DNA of 64,000 nucleotides from Gemmata palustris (GTDB taxonomy: Bacteria > Planctomycetota > Planctomycetia > Gemmatales > Gemmataceae): assembly GCF_017939745.1 (NCBI RefSeq), contig NZ_JAGKQQ010000001.1:3472001-3536000 (forward strand), written 5' to 3'. Each line of letters opens with the position of its first letter. The stretch's first letter is position 1. A program made the position numbers and the translations under genes. Positions 26,296 to 34,567 of this stretch are shown here, in pieces. The notes beneath the pieces are model-generated. The model made no database searches and was not told the origin of the DNA. It saw nothing but the letters and a program-made list of their open reading frames with translations.

Positions 26296-26643
26296 ATGTC
26301 CACGGATACAGAACTGGACGCTACTGGCGTCGTCGAACGGCTTCTTGGCGAGCCGCCCCTGTTAACAATGACTCAGGCTGCGGAGATCACCGGCGCGAAA
26401 TCGCCTGCGACTCCGACTCGTCACGCCCTCCGCGGCGCCAAGGACCAGAACGGGCAGACCGTGCGGCTTGAGCACATCCGTTCAGGTGCTCGCCTTTTGA
26501 CGACCAAGCAGGCAATAACCAGGTTCTTAGCCAAGCTCAGCGCTCCCGCCTCCGACTCTCCTGCACCCGCCAGTCCCGCGAAGGCTTCGCGTGAAGCAGC
26601 CCGCGCGCACTCCGAACTGGGCGCGCTACTGGCTGCCGGCTAA
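26296..26643 (+). CDS. small HTH-like prophage protein (DUF1580-like)
   Basis: A 115-aa protein. Residues 20-85 (LTMTQAAEITGAKSPATPTR and following LEHIRSGARLLTTKQAITRF) have the layout of an excisionase/MerR-like winged helix: a helix-turn-helix beginning, a G-R-basic turn and a later TTKQAITRF helix. This resembles the DUF1580 proteins common in planctomycete mobile elements, though I cannot be sure. An Ala/Pro-rich tail follows. It may control excision or early transcription. Confidence 0.55.
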   Translation: MSTDTELDATGVVERLLGEPPLLTMTQAAEITGAKSPATPTRHALRGAKDQNGQTVRLEHIRSGARLLTTKQAITRFLAKLSAPASDSPAPASPAKASREAARAHSELGALLAAG

Positions 26644-26764
26644 CGACCAATCTCAAACCCAACATACTCTGACGCGCTTCGTTGCGGGTCCTCGTAGAAG
26701 GTGCGTACCGGCCGGGCGGCTACGTACCTAACTTCACTCCCCGGACGTTAAGGACGATCAGCTG

Positions 26765-27211
26765 ATGCCGACGAAACCGAAGACCGTGATCAAGGCGAAG
26801 AAGCCGACCAAGACCAAAGCTCGCCCCAAGACCGGGACGATCGGATGGAAGCCCGCGTCTGACCCCGGCGACTACATCGTGCATATCACCTGTCCACTCT
26901 GCGGGCGGGCGGGTGAGTGTTTCATTTTTGACAATGTCTCGTCGCCCATCATCAAGTATGGATGCGACAATTGCGAGCGGCTCTTCACGGCCGCCACTCC
27001 TCCGAGTTCGATTCACGGACGCGAACCCGGTCAGGACAAATGGGACCGCGTCGTAAAGCCAGTCGTCGAGGGCATCTTCGGCGCTGTGGTTGAGTCGCTC
27101 GATAAGTCCGCCGAATATTACGAGCGCACTTACGGCAAGAACGATTACAGCTACGGCTTCGCCAGCGGTATTCGTATGGCCGCTAGTCTGATTCGTAACG
27201 CAAAAGTGTAG
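26765..27211 (+). CDS. hypothetical zinc-finger protein
   Basis: A 148-aa protein with a Lys-rich N-terminus (MPTKPKTVIKAKKPTKTKAR) and one Cys4 zinc-binding unit: CPLCGRAGECF followed 24 residues later by CDNCERLF. The C-terminal half is predicted helical. The family is not recognised. In an early phage region this suggests a nucleic-acid-binding accessory protein, by inference only. Confidence 0.55.
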   Translation: MPTKPKTVIKAKKPTKTKARPKTGTIGWKPASDPGDYIVHITCPLCGRAGECFIFDNVSSPIIKYGCDNCERLFTAATPPSSIHGREPGQDKWDRVVKPVVEGIFGAVVESLDKSAEYYERTYGKNDYSYGFASGIRMAASLIRNAKV

Positions 27212-27278
27212 CTGTTCCCGGACATCCCGGTGACGTCACCGGGATGTTCACCCTTTTTCCCTAGTTGGAGTTCCGCCG

Positions 27279-27500
27279 ATGTTTTTCGCCTTCCAATCCG
27301 ACGGTATCGAACACTTCTTGCGGTTCGACCAGATCGCGGCGGCGTCGATTTCTTCCGTCAGTGGAGATGGGTCTCAGATGGTGACTTTCACGCTCACAAG
27401 CGGCAAGCAGTTGGTGGATGTCCAGGTCAGCGCAGACAAAGTGAAAGAACTCCTCTCGCGACTCCAGCCCAAGGGCGGCGGCTTCGCGATCTCCTCGTAG
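27279..27500 (+). CDS. hypothetical small prophage protein
   Basis: A 73-aa protein, with a beta-rich pattern (FFAFQSDGIEHFLRFDQIAA, then SQMVTFTLTSGKQLVDVQV) and a final KVKELLSRL helix. GGAG lies 8 nt before the ATG. No family recognised. It precedes the primase gene by 85 bp and a hairpin. Confidence 0.55.
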   Translation: MFFAFQSDGIEHFLRFDQIAAASISSVSGDGSQMVTFTLTSGKQLVDVQVSADKVKELLSRLQPKGGGFAISS

Positions 27501-27519
27501 TGCCCCGTTGTTTCCAACC

Positions 27520-27543
27520 ACCTTCCCGCAACTGCGGGAAGGT
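27520..27543 (+). terminator. hairpin before primase gene
   Basis: ACCTTCCCGCA, loop AC, TGCGGGAAGGT: 11-bp perfect stem 20 bp after the 73-aa gene. A similar stem (AACCTTC-GC...) follows the SWIM gene at 45816-45841. Confidence 0.55.
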
Positions 27544-27552
27544 TCCTCCTGT

Positions 27553-27565
27553 CCCCCCCCCCCCC
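27553..27565 (+). repeat. C13 homopolymer upstream of primase start
   Basis: Thirteen consecutive C, then A and five more C, ending 15 bp before the chosen ATG. Tracts of this length are prone to slippage in replication. Confidence 0.85.
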
Positions 27566-27585
27566 ACCCCCAGGTTTCGCACCAC

Positions 27586-29937
27586 ATGTCCGCTGTGCCA
27601 TCCTCCGCCGACGCGCAATCACCTCTCAGCGCGCGACATCTGGCGGACCTCCGCGCTTCCGGGCTCCGCGATGAGACGATCGTAGCCGCGGCGATCCACA
27701 CCGAGTCCGATCCCGTCGCCGTGGCTCGTCTTATTAATTGGAGGCGCGCCGACCGCCTCGGTCCGTGTCTGGTGTTCCCACATGTCGGCATTGATGGGCA
27801 GCCGCGCGATTACGCGACCCTCAAGCCCGACGCACCACTCGTTAACGCGAAGGGTAAGGCGCGAAAATATGAGTGCCCGAAAGGGCGGCCGTGCGGGGCT
27901 TATTTCCCTCCGCGCACCATCGCGGCGATCGCGGACCCGCTCGCGCCGCTCGTCATCACCGAGGGCATCAAAAAGTGTCTCGCTGCGGATCAGGACGGCA
28001 TCGCTACGATTGGTCTCAGTGGCGTGTACTCGTTCCAGAAGGCGCGCCCGAAAGTGGGCGGCAAACCGACTGGTCCGCGGGTTCTGATTGACGAGCTGGC
28101 CGCCATATCGTGGCAGTCCCGCCCCGTCACAATTATCTACGACTCCGATGCCGCGACGAACCCGAACGTCAGGCTGGCTGAATGGCACTTGGCGGTTACG
28201 TTGCACCAGGCGGGCGCTACCATTCGCGTTGCGCGCCTCCCATGCGCGGCGGACGGTTCCAAGCTCGGACTCGATGATTTTCTTGTGACTCATGGTGTGG
28301 ACGCGCTGCGAACGCTGATCGACGGGGCATCGCGTCCCGCCCGCCCGCCGCGGATTCTCCCGACTCCCCCACCCGACGCCCCACCGCGCTTCCCGTGCCC
28401 CAATCCGGGCGAGGCGTGGAACGACCCGCACCGTCTCGCGCGCCTGCTGGTTGATGAGACTCGCACGCTCGAGGGGCACTCCACCTTTCTCCAATGGCGA
28501 GACGACTACCACAGGTGGCAAACTGCTTGGCGCCCGGTCCCAGACTCGGACTTGGACGCTCATGTTGCGCGCCACGCGCGGCACGTCTTCGAGATTGACT
28601 TCCCCGTTCGCCTCGCGGTCCATGCCCAGGCCGTCGCGCTCGAAGACAAGAAGGGCAAGCCACCTACTCTGTTCCCGGTCACGACCAAGACGAAGAGCGA
28701 CGTGAAGGTCAACCTGTCGGGCATGGTCAATCAACCAGACACCGGGGCGGATGCTCCGTTCTGGTTGTGGGGCAATGTGACCCATGATCCAGCCCACGTG
28801 ATCGCGGCACCCAACGGGCTGTTCACGCTTGCCGACATCGCGACCGGGCGCCCGCCGTTCGAGCCGCCGACGCCGCGACTGTTCTCGTTCAACGCGCTGC
28901 CCTTCGAGGTTCCTGTCGGCGAACCTGAGTTGCCCACAGTCTGGTTGGGCGCTCTGGAGCAATGGTTCAACGGTGACTCCCGATCCATCCTCGGTCTTCA
29001 GGAATGGCTCGGCTACATGCTCAGCGCGAGCACAGCGGCGAACAAAATTCTCATGCTGATTGGTCCGCCTCGTAGCGGCAAAGGGACCGTGCTCCGTCTC
29101 ATGGCGCAGCTCATCGGCGAGGCGAACATTGCATCGACTACGTTCAGCCGGTTAGGTGAAAGTTTCGGGCTCGCCCCGCTGCTCGGTAAGCGCATCGCGA
29201 CGATCCCTGATGCGCGCCTCGCCGGCCGCGCCGACCTGCCCGCCGTGGTCGAGCGCTTGCTCAGCATCAGCGGTAACGACCAGCAGAGCGTGAATCGTAA
29301 GGGCAGGCCCTGCATTAGCACTTTCCTTAAGGTGCGGTTCGTTATCGCGACGAACGAAGTTCCGCAACTCCCTGATGCTTCCGGAGCGCTCGCTTCGCGG
29401 TTCCACATTCTGAGCTTTCCGAATTCGTTCCTCGGTCGCGAAGATCCCGACCTCGACCAGAAACTCACGCGCGAACTCCCCGCCATCCTCGCGTGGGCCG
29501 CTCGTGGGTTCGTTCGCCTCTGTACCAACCGGATGGCGTTTACCCAGAACGAAGCGGCGACTCGTTTCCATCGCGAAGTGGAAGACCTGTCCTCCCCCGT
29601 CAAAGCGTTCGTCAGGGAGCGCTGCAGCATCGGCCCTCAGTACGATGTGGCAATTCACCAACTCTGTCACGAGTGGCAGGACTGGAACGAGTCGTGCAAC
29701 AAAAAATGTAGCGATGACAATGTCTTCGGTCGCGATCTTCGCGCTGCGTTCCCCCACATCACGACTTCGCAACCGCGTGTGAGTGGCAAGCGTGTTCGGT
29801 TTTACAATGGTATCGGTATCCGCGCTCGTGCCGATTGGGGCGACGCCGAAGAGCCCGTGGAACGGGCTGGAACGTGTACCACTCCAGCGCAGTCTAGTAT
29901 TGAGAAGGATTTATTATCTGATGTGTTAGAGCATTAG
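27586..29937 (+). CDS. phage primase-helicase (DUF3854/Toprim-like + SF3 helicase)
   Basis: A 783-aa protein that should prime and unwind phage DNA. The N-terminal 250 residues look like a DUF3854/Toprim-like primase part (LVITEGIKKCLAADQDGI with the Toprim Glu, TIIYDSDAATNPNVRLAEWH with the acidic Asp pair). The C-terminal part is a D5/P4-type SF3 helicase with Walker A LIGPPRSGKGTVLRLM, a KRIATIPDARLA region, and the sensor-like VRFVIATNEVPQL. ATG at 27586 was chosen at the start of similarity; the frame continues upstream through the C13 tract to 27508. It is the replication module of the prophage. Confidence 0.88.
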   Translation: MSAVPSSADAQSPLSARHLADLRASGLRDETIVAAAIHTESDPVAVARLINWRRADRLGPCLVFPHVGIDGQPRDYATLKPDAPLVNAKGKARKYECPKGRPCGAYFPPRTIAAIADPLAPLVITEGIKKCLAADQDGIATIGLSGVYSFQKARPKVGGKPTGPRVLIDELAAISWQSRPVTIIYDSDAATNPNVRLAEWHLAVTLHQAGATIRVARLPCAADGSKLGLDDFLVTHGVDALRTLIDGASRPARPPRILPTPPPDAPPRFPCPNPGEAWNDPHRLARLLVDETRTLEGHSTFLQWRDDYHRWQTAWRPVPDSDLDAHVARHARHVFEIDFPVRLAVHAQAVALEDKKGKPPTLFPVTTKTKSDVKVNLSGMVNQPDTGADAPFWLWGNVTHDPAHVIAAPNGLFTLADIATGRPPFEPPTPRLFSFNALPFEVPVGEPELPTVWLGALEQWFNGDSRSILGLQEWLGYMLSASTAANKILMLIGPPRSGKGTVLRLMAQLIGEANIASTTFSRLGESFGLAPLLGKRIATIPDARLAGRADLPAVVERLLSISGNDQQSVNRKGRPCISTFLKVRFVIATNEVPQLPDASGALASRFHILSFPNSFLGREDPDLDQKLTRELPAILAWAARGFVRLCTNRMAFTQNEAATRFHREVEDLSSPVKAFVRERCSIGPQYDVAIHQLCHEWQDWNESCNKKCSDDNVFGRDLRAAFPHITTSQPRVSGKRVRFYNGIGIRARADWGDAEEPVERAGTCTTPAQSSIEKDLLSDVLEH

Positions 29938-30013
29938 TAGCGCTATAGTGCGAGCCGCACTGCTTTGGAACGCGTGCCAACCCGTTCCAGTTTCCACCCC
30001 AAGAGTCACCCCC

Positions 30014-30211
30014 ATGAGCCCGAACGACGAACAGCCTGCCCGCATCCTGTTCCAACTGTGGTTTAAGCCGATCGAGAAGGCAGCGAAGTGGCGGAAGGTT
30101 GGCGAACCGTGTTCGCATGCCGAAGCCATACACCGAATCCAAGGCAATGGTTCTTTCTGGCTGGCCGAATTGCGCAACCCCAAACTCGCACAACCTTCCT
30201 TGTTCGTTTAG
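30014..30211 (+). CDS. hypothetical small prophage protein
   Basis: A 65-aa protein (MSPNDEQPARILFQLWFKPI) with charged and aromatic residues, no recognised family. ATG at 30014 was preferred to one at 29948 that overlaps low-scoring DNA. It ends just before the first of two near-identical promoters. Confidence 0.5.
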   Translation: MSPNDEQPARILFQLWFKPIEKAAKWRKVGEPCSHAEAIHRIQGNGSFWLAELRNPKLAQPSLFV

Positions 30212-30214
30212 CCT

Positions 30215-30247
30215 TCAATTGCGCGCGGGCGTTCAGCGAGGTATAAT
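30215..30247 (+). promoter_or_regulatory. prophage promoter P1 (duplicated type)
   Basis: TCAATTGCGCGCGG, 9 nt, GAGGTATAAT. Read as -35 TTGCGC, 17-bp spacer, -10 TATAAT. The same block with the same 9-nt gap stands at 33030-33062. It precedes the AP2-like/sigma operon, whose first start (GTG 30286) has GGGGGAAGG 5 nt before it. Confidence 0.7.
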
Positions 30248-30285
30248 CGTGTGATAACCTGTGCAACCACTCGGGGGAAGGAACC

Positions 30286-30609
30286 GTGGCTGCAGCAATC
30301 ACCATTGCGGACGTCGAACTGCTGAAGTCTCTGCGCAACCCGACCGGGTACCGTCACGTTTATGAATCGCATCGTGATGAAGAAGCGATGGGCGTTTTCG
30401 ACAGCGGGCACAAATGCCGCGGTCGCCGGCGGCTGTTCATCGCCAAGATTAGGCTCAACGGCGTGCTGATCCGGTTGCCCGGGTCTAGCCCCACACCGAC
30501 CGAGTGCGCCCGAAAGGTTGTGGCGTGGTACCAGGAGCGGTACGGCGACTCGTGGCGCGAGGTACTCGTACCCGCGAGGCGCCTGGTCCCGACCGGAGGT
30601 GTTTCGTGA
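30286..30609 (+). CDS. AP2-like DNA-binding prophage protein
   Basis: A 107-aa protein. Residues 18-85 (TGYRHVYESH, RRRLFIAKIRLNG, PTECARKVVAWYQERYG) follow the plan of AP2-like domains: a YR-x-V first strand, an FxAKI second strand, an NG turn and a C-terminal amphipathic helix with AR. AP2-like domains occur in phage integrases and homing endonucleases. The last four bases overlap the sigma gene (GTGA), so translation is coupled. It may regulate the same operon. Confidence 0.5.
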   Translation: MAAAITIADVELLKSLRNPTGYRHVYESHRDEEAMGVFDSGHKCRGRRRLFIAKIRLNGVLIRLPGSSPTPTECARKVVAWYQERYGDSWREVLVPARRLVPTGGVS

Positions 30610-31238
30610 AAGGTCTGACCTTCGAGCAGGCCCGGTTGACCGACGAGCAGCGCGAGCTGGCCGAATCGTGTATCCCGATGGCGCACCGCATTGCCGGGGA
30701 GTACACGTCGCGCCTGATTCGGGCGTGCGTCTACCACATCGACCGTGATTCGATCCTCTCCGATGCGTTCCTGGGGCTCATTTATGCGGCGCGTGGCTAC
30801 GACACCGCGATGGGGGTCAAGTTCGCCACCTACGCTTACACCTGCATCAGCAAAAAAGTTCGTAGCTCGCGTGCCCTGCCGAACTGGAGCTACACGGAAA
30901 CTGGCGACTGGTTCGCCCCTTCCCTCTCGGGGTTTACTCACCTGCGGTCTGAGAGCAGCCACTTCGATTTGGCCGATCCGCCGTCCCGCGAGCCGGCACC
31001 TGATGACGCGCTCGAGACGAGAGAGCGAGTCGAGCGGCTACTTGGCGACCTCACCCCACTGCAGCGCGATATCCTGCTCGCTCCATTCACCCCCCGTGAG
31101 GTGGATGGCCAGCCCCTACCGCCGATGAACGACAAGGAGCTCGCGGTGAAGTACTGCCGTAACCGTGACTGGGTCCGGCGCACGCGCAACGAGGCTCTCG
31201 CCATCGTCCGCGCTCGGCATCAGCTACAAGCGGCGTGA
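30606..31238 (+). CDS. phage-encoded sigma-70 family factor
   Basis: A 210-aa sigma factor. Region 2 is seen in LSDAFLGLIYAARGYDTAMG followed by VKFATYAYTCISKKVRSS, the usual core-binding and -10-binding helices. Region 4 is seen near the end (LGDLTPLQRDILL..., DKELAVKYCRNRDWVRRTRNEAL), a helix-turn-helix for the -35. The start is the GTG at 30606 overlapping the preceding stop; the longer frame from 30504 overlaps the AP2-like gene and is not supported. Just before terminase, it probably directs late transcription of the structural genes. Confidence 0.82.
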   Translation: MKGLTFEQARLTDEQRELAESCIPMAHRIAGEYTSRLIRACVYHIDRDSILSDAFLGLIYAARGYDTAMGVKFATYAYTCISKKVRSSRALPNWSYTETGDWFAPSLSGFTHLRSESSHFDLADPPSREPAPDDALETRERVERLLGDLTPLQRDILLAPFTPREVDGQPLPPMNDKELAVKYCRNRDWVRRTRNEALAIVRARHQLQAA

Positions 31239-31263
31239 CCGCACTATTCTGTTGGAGTCTGTT

Positions 31264-31707
31264 GTGAAAAAGCCCCCTGCAGCGGGTTCTGGGCGCAAGA
31301 AGGGATCGAAGAACCGCACCACTGTGGTCGTCAAGGAAGCGCTCGAAATGGCGTTCCACGGGCTCGGTGGCGTGCCGGCCCTCATCGCGTGGGCGCAGTC
31401 ATCCAATGATAACTTTTCGCTCTTTTACGAGAAGATGTGGCTGAAGCTCCTGCCCACGTCCATCGACCTGAACCGCCCGGCGCCCCAACCGCACACGCAG
31501 CCCATCAATGACCCCAACGTGCTCGACGCCGCGCTCGCCTTCGATGCCGCAGTTGCCGGTACTCACACCCATCGCGCTGGGACGGCTCGCCCACCCGTAC
31601 CACATCTGGGGGAGGTTCCATCAGGTCTTGCAAAGCCACTTGATGCGGCTGCTGACGAAGCAGCTGCGGTTCCCACCCGGGCACCCGAAAGCGGGCAAGC
31701 TGTGTAA
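31264..31707 (+). CDS. terminase small subunit candidate (TerS)
   Basis: A 147-aa basic protein directly before TerL. KKPPAAGSGRKKGSKNRTTV and KEALEMAFHGLGG (residues 1-40) suit the DNA-recognition part of TerS proteins. The residues past about 95 run over the TerL start in another frame (163-bp overlap) and look like an out-of-frame tail (THTHRAGTARPPVPHLGE). Either the true stop lies earlier through an error or the overlap is real. GTG at 31264 has GGAG 10 nt upstream. Confidence 0.65.
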   Translation: MKKPPAAGSGRKKGSKNRTTVVVKEALEMAFHGLGGVPALIAWAQSSNDNFSLFYEKMWLKLLPTSIDLNRPAPQPHTQPINDPNVLDAALAFDAAVAGTHTHRAGTARPPVPHLGEVPSGLAKPLDAAADEAAAVPTRAPESGQAV

Positions 31708-33022
31708 GCGGCTGATGGTGTGCGTCGGGCCGCAGCACGGAAAATCCACCATCGTGAGCCAGCTCTTCCCCGCGTGCGCGATGGCGTACAACCCCGCCAT
31801 CAAGCTCATTTTGCTCTCGTACTCCGCGGACCTCGCCGCCGCTCACTCCCAGGTCGCTCGTGACCGCGTGTTGGAGTTCGGCGCGCACCTGTGTCCGAAT
31901 GGTTCGCTCGAACTGAAGAAGGATGCGAAGGCGCGTAATGCGTGGTACACCAATCACGGCGGCTACATGCGGGCCGCGTCCATCCAGGGCAGCGTTACCA
32001 GACTCGCGGCCGACGGCGTGATAATCGACGACCCGTTCAAGGGCAGCGAGGATAGCAGTTCGCCGACCATCAAGGACCGTGTATGGACTACATACACCAG
32101 CGTTGCCGAAACACGTCTCGCCCCAGACGGATGGGTCGCGCTCGTGGGGACGCCGTGGAGCATTGACGACCTCCGCGGGCGGCTCCTCGAGACCGAGGCA
32201 GATGACTGGATAGTGCTACGCTTCCCCGCGCTGGCGGAAGAGAACGACGTGCTCGGTCGCGCACCCGGCGAGCCGCTGTTTCCGGAGCGGTATAGCGATG
32301 GGTGGTACGAGCAGACGCGGGACAAGTTCGAGCAGCGCGGGCTCTCGTACCTCTGGGACGCCCTGTACCAGTGCAACCCGACCGGTGACGGTTCGCTACG
32401 CGCGTTCCCAGACGACTACTTCGGCCCGTGGTTGTGGGTCGATGAACTGCCCATCGGCCACCGCAACCCCGAGCAGTTCCGGGTGCTAGCGCTCGACCCC
32501 AGCAAGAGCAAGACCGGCGCCTCGTCGTCTGATTTCGCTGCCTTTTGTGACATGACGTTATTAAGCGACAGGCACCTCTACGCCACGATGCACCTCGAGC
32601 GCGAGCCGCTGCCCGCCTTATACGCCCGCGCGGTCGCGATCGTGGGCAACGCGAAGCGTGAGGGGCGACCGTTCCACCGCCTTATCTGCGAAGCGACGAT
32701 GTTCCAAGAAGCGGTCGGACTCGCTATCCAGGAGCACCTACGTGCGGCCGGTCTCGACATCCCGATTGATCTGCACCAGACGCCTTCCGACCAGTCGAAG
32801 CACGCACGCATTCAGGTATCGCTCGCCCCGTTCCTCGCGCAAAAGCGACTGCATTTCGTGGGGCAGACGCGGGCGAACAAGCTCACGGTGCAGCAGACGC
32901 GAGAGCTACCAAACGGAAGTCACGATGACGGACCTGACGCGGTGGAGCTGGCGACACAGGCGCTGAACGTACTGCTCACCGGTACAAAGCGCCCACAACA
33001 GCAGAAAGTCCTACGAATATGA
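31544..33022 (+). CDS. phage terminase large subunit (TerL)
   Basis: A 492-aa packaging motor and nuclease. Seen: ATPase Walker A variant CVGPQHGKST, Walker B GVIIDDPFKG, then the RNase H-like nuclease with LALDPSKSKTGASSSDFAAF, a central Glu in LICEATMFQEAVG, and HDDGPDAVELATQAL. Order and length are standard. ATG at 31544 was chosen because LAHPYHIWGRF, its first convincing segment, follows; the frame opens at 31508. It ends within the second duplicated promoter. Confidence 0.92.
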   Translation: MPQLPVLTPIALGRLAHPYHIWGRFHQVLQSHLMRLLTKQLRFPPGHPKAGKLCKRLMVCVGPQHGKSTIVSQLFPACAMAYNPAIKLILLSYSADLAAAHSQVARDRVLEFGAHLCPNGSLELKKDAKARNAWYTNHGGYMRAASIQGSVTRLAADGVIIDDPFKGSEDSSSPTIKDRVWTTYTSVAETRLAPDGWVALVGTPWSIDDLRGRLLETEADDWIVLRFPALAEENDVLGRAPGEPLFPERYSDGWYEQTRDKFEQRGLSYLWDALYQCNPTGDGSLRAFPDDYFGPWLWVDELPIGHRNPEQFRVLALDPSKSKTGASSSDFAAFCDMTLLSDRHLYATMHLEREPLPALYARAVAIVGNAKREGRPFHRLICEATMFQEAVGLAIQEHLRAAGLDIPIDLHQTPSDQSKHARIQVSLAPFLAQKRLHFVGQTRANKLTVQQTRELPNGSHDDGPDAVELATQALNVLLTGTKRPQQQKVLRI

Positions 33023-33029
33023 GCGCACC

Positions 33030-33062
33030 TCAATTGCGCGCGGTTACATAACGAGGTATGAT
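33030..33062 (+). promoter_or_regulatory. prophage promoter P2 (duplicated type), leaderless portal
   Basis: TCAATTGCGCGCGG, 9 nt, GAGGTATGAT: -35 TTGCGC, 17-bp spacer, -10 TATGAT. Same block as 30215-30247. Expected transcript start about 33069, two bases before the portal ATG at 33071. Confidence 0.65.
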
Positions 33063-33070
33063 TATGTCAT

Positions 33071-34567
33071 ATGTCGTTCTTTTCGCGCCTGAACCCCCGC
33101 AACTGGTTCCGCGGTCCGCTGACCGAAGCGACCGCGCAGGACATCTACGGCACGCCGGTCAGCGACGCTGAATTCAACTACTGGAACAACCGCCCCCTGA
33201 CGCCCATCTGGGGGCCGGAACTCTTCCAGGACAAGCTGCAGACCGTCCGCACCCTTCAAGAGCTCAACCGCCTTCGCCACGTCAGCCGGTTCCTGTACGA
33301 GCGCAACCCCAACGCTTCGGGCGGCATCAACGGCATGGGCCGGTACACGATCGGCACCGGTAGCGCGCAGGAAGTGCAGTCCACCGACCCGGACGCCGAA
33401 GCCCCAGAGAGCCTGTCCAAAGCCATCCTCGCGCTGCTCGACGAGTTCAAGAAGGCGTGCTGCTGGCGGATCGTGGAGCGGGAGATCTACCGCCGGTACT
33501 TGACGGACGGCGAGTGCTTCATCCAGCTCACCCCGATGGACGACGGCATCACCGCGATGCGGTTCATCGAACCCGACGCGATCGTACCCCCGTCCGGTGA
33601 GTCGTTCGAGGGTCCGTGGTCGTGGGGCATCCTCACCGACCGCGACCGTCCGGGCGTACCCGTCGCCTACAACGTCCGCGACTATAGCACGAATACCGAG
33701 CGTCGGGTACCAGCACAATTTGTGCATCACCTCAAGCGCGGCTCGAACCTCAACCAGAAGCGCGGGCTGCCGGCGCTCACCGCGTGCATCGACGAACTAC
33801 AGGGCGGGCAGAAGCTGCGCCACGCTTCCCGTGAAGGCGAGAAGATCCGGGCGTCCATCGCCTACGTCCGCCAGCACGCACAAGCACCCGTGGGCGCGAT
33901 CCAGTCGCTGCAGAGCGCCAACGCCGCCGGTACGTACTCCGTCGCCACGCAGAACGGCACGCACGACATCACGTACCAGCTCATCGAACCGGGCACCGTT
34001 CAAGACATTCCCGAGGGGCTGGAGTACCAACCGCCTCCCCCGTCGCCCAACTCCGAAGCGGCCGCGATGTCGGTGCGCCTCTCGCTCGAGGCGACCGCGG
34101 CAGCACTGGAGTGCCCGTACTGGCTCATCTCCGGCGACTCCACCGCGTCCAGCTACGCATCGTCGCTCACGGCGGAGAGTCCGTTCATCAAGCTCGTGGA
34201 GGGTGAGCAGGGCGTGCTGGCGGAGTACGTCGATGCGGTCCTCACAGCGGTCATCGAGATCGCGGCGGAGCAGGAGCGGGACAACATCCCGATGGACGTG
34301 CTCGACCAGATCGACCTGCACGTGAACTACACCGTGCCGGTGGTGCGCCAGAAGCTCGAAGAGGCTCAGCGCAACGAGATCCTGCGGCTTGCCAAGATCA
34401 AGAGCCCGCAGACGATCAGCGCGGAAGAGGGCCTCGACTACGAAAAGGAACAGGCCAACTTCACCGCGGCCGGGCCGTCGCCGGAAGAACAGGCTGCCGA
34501 GCTCGCTGCCAAGCAACCGCAGACCGCGGGCGGGCAGATGAAGCGCGACCAGGGGGGCGATTCGTAA
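33071..34567 (+). CDS. phage portal protein
   Basis: A 498-aa portal, the dodecameric channel at the capsid vertex. The N-terminus MSFFSRLNPRNWFRGPLTEA and the central YIRRYLTDGE-like segment (VEREIYRRYLTDGECFIQL), FIEPDAIVPPSGESF, and RRVPAQFVHHLKRGSNLNQK are typical of HK97/lambda-like portals. The C-terminus is Glu/Gln rich. It overlaps the next gene by one base (TAATG). Confidence 0.88.
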   Translation: MSFFSRLNPRNWFRGPLTEATAQDIYGTPVSDAEFNYWNNRPLTPIWGPELFQDKLQTVRTLQELNRLRHVSRFLYERNPNASGGINGMGRYTIGTGSAQEVQSTDPDAEAPESLSKAILALLDEFKKACCWRIVEREIYRRYLTDGECFIQLTPMDDGITAMRFIEPDAIVPPSGESFEGPWSWGILTDRDRPGVPVAYNVRDYSTNTERRVPAQFVHHLKRGSNLNQKRGLPALTACIDELQGGQKLRHASREGEKIRASIAYVRQHAQAPVGAIQSLQSANAAGTYSVATQNGTHDITYQLIEPGTVQDIPEGLEYQPPPPSPNSEAAAMSVRLSLEATAAALECPYWLISGDSTASSYASSLTAESPFIKLVEGEQGVLAEYVDAVLTAVIEIAAEQERDNIPMDVLDQIDLHVNYTVPVVRQKLEEAQRNEILRLAKIKSPQTISAEEGLDYEKEQANFTAAGPSPEEQAAELAAKQPQTAGGQMKRDQGGDS

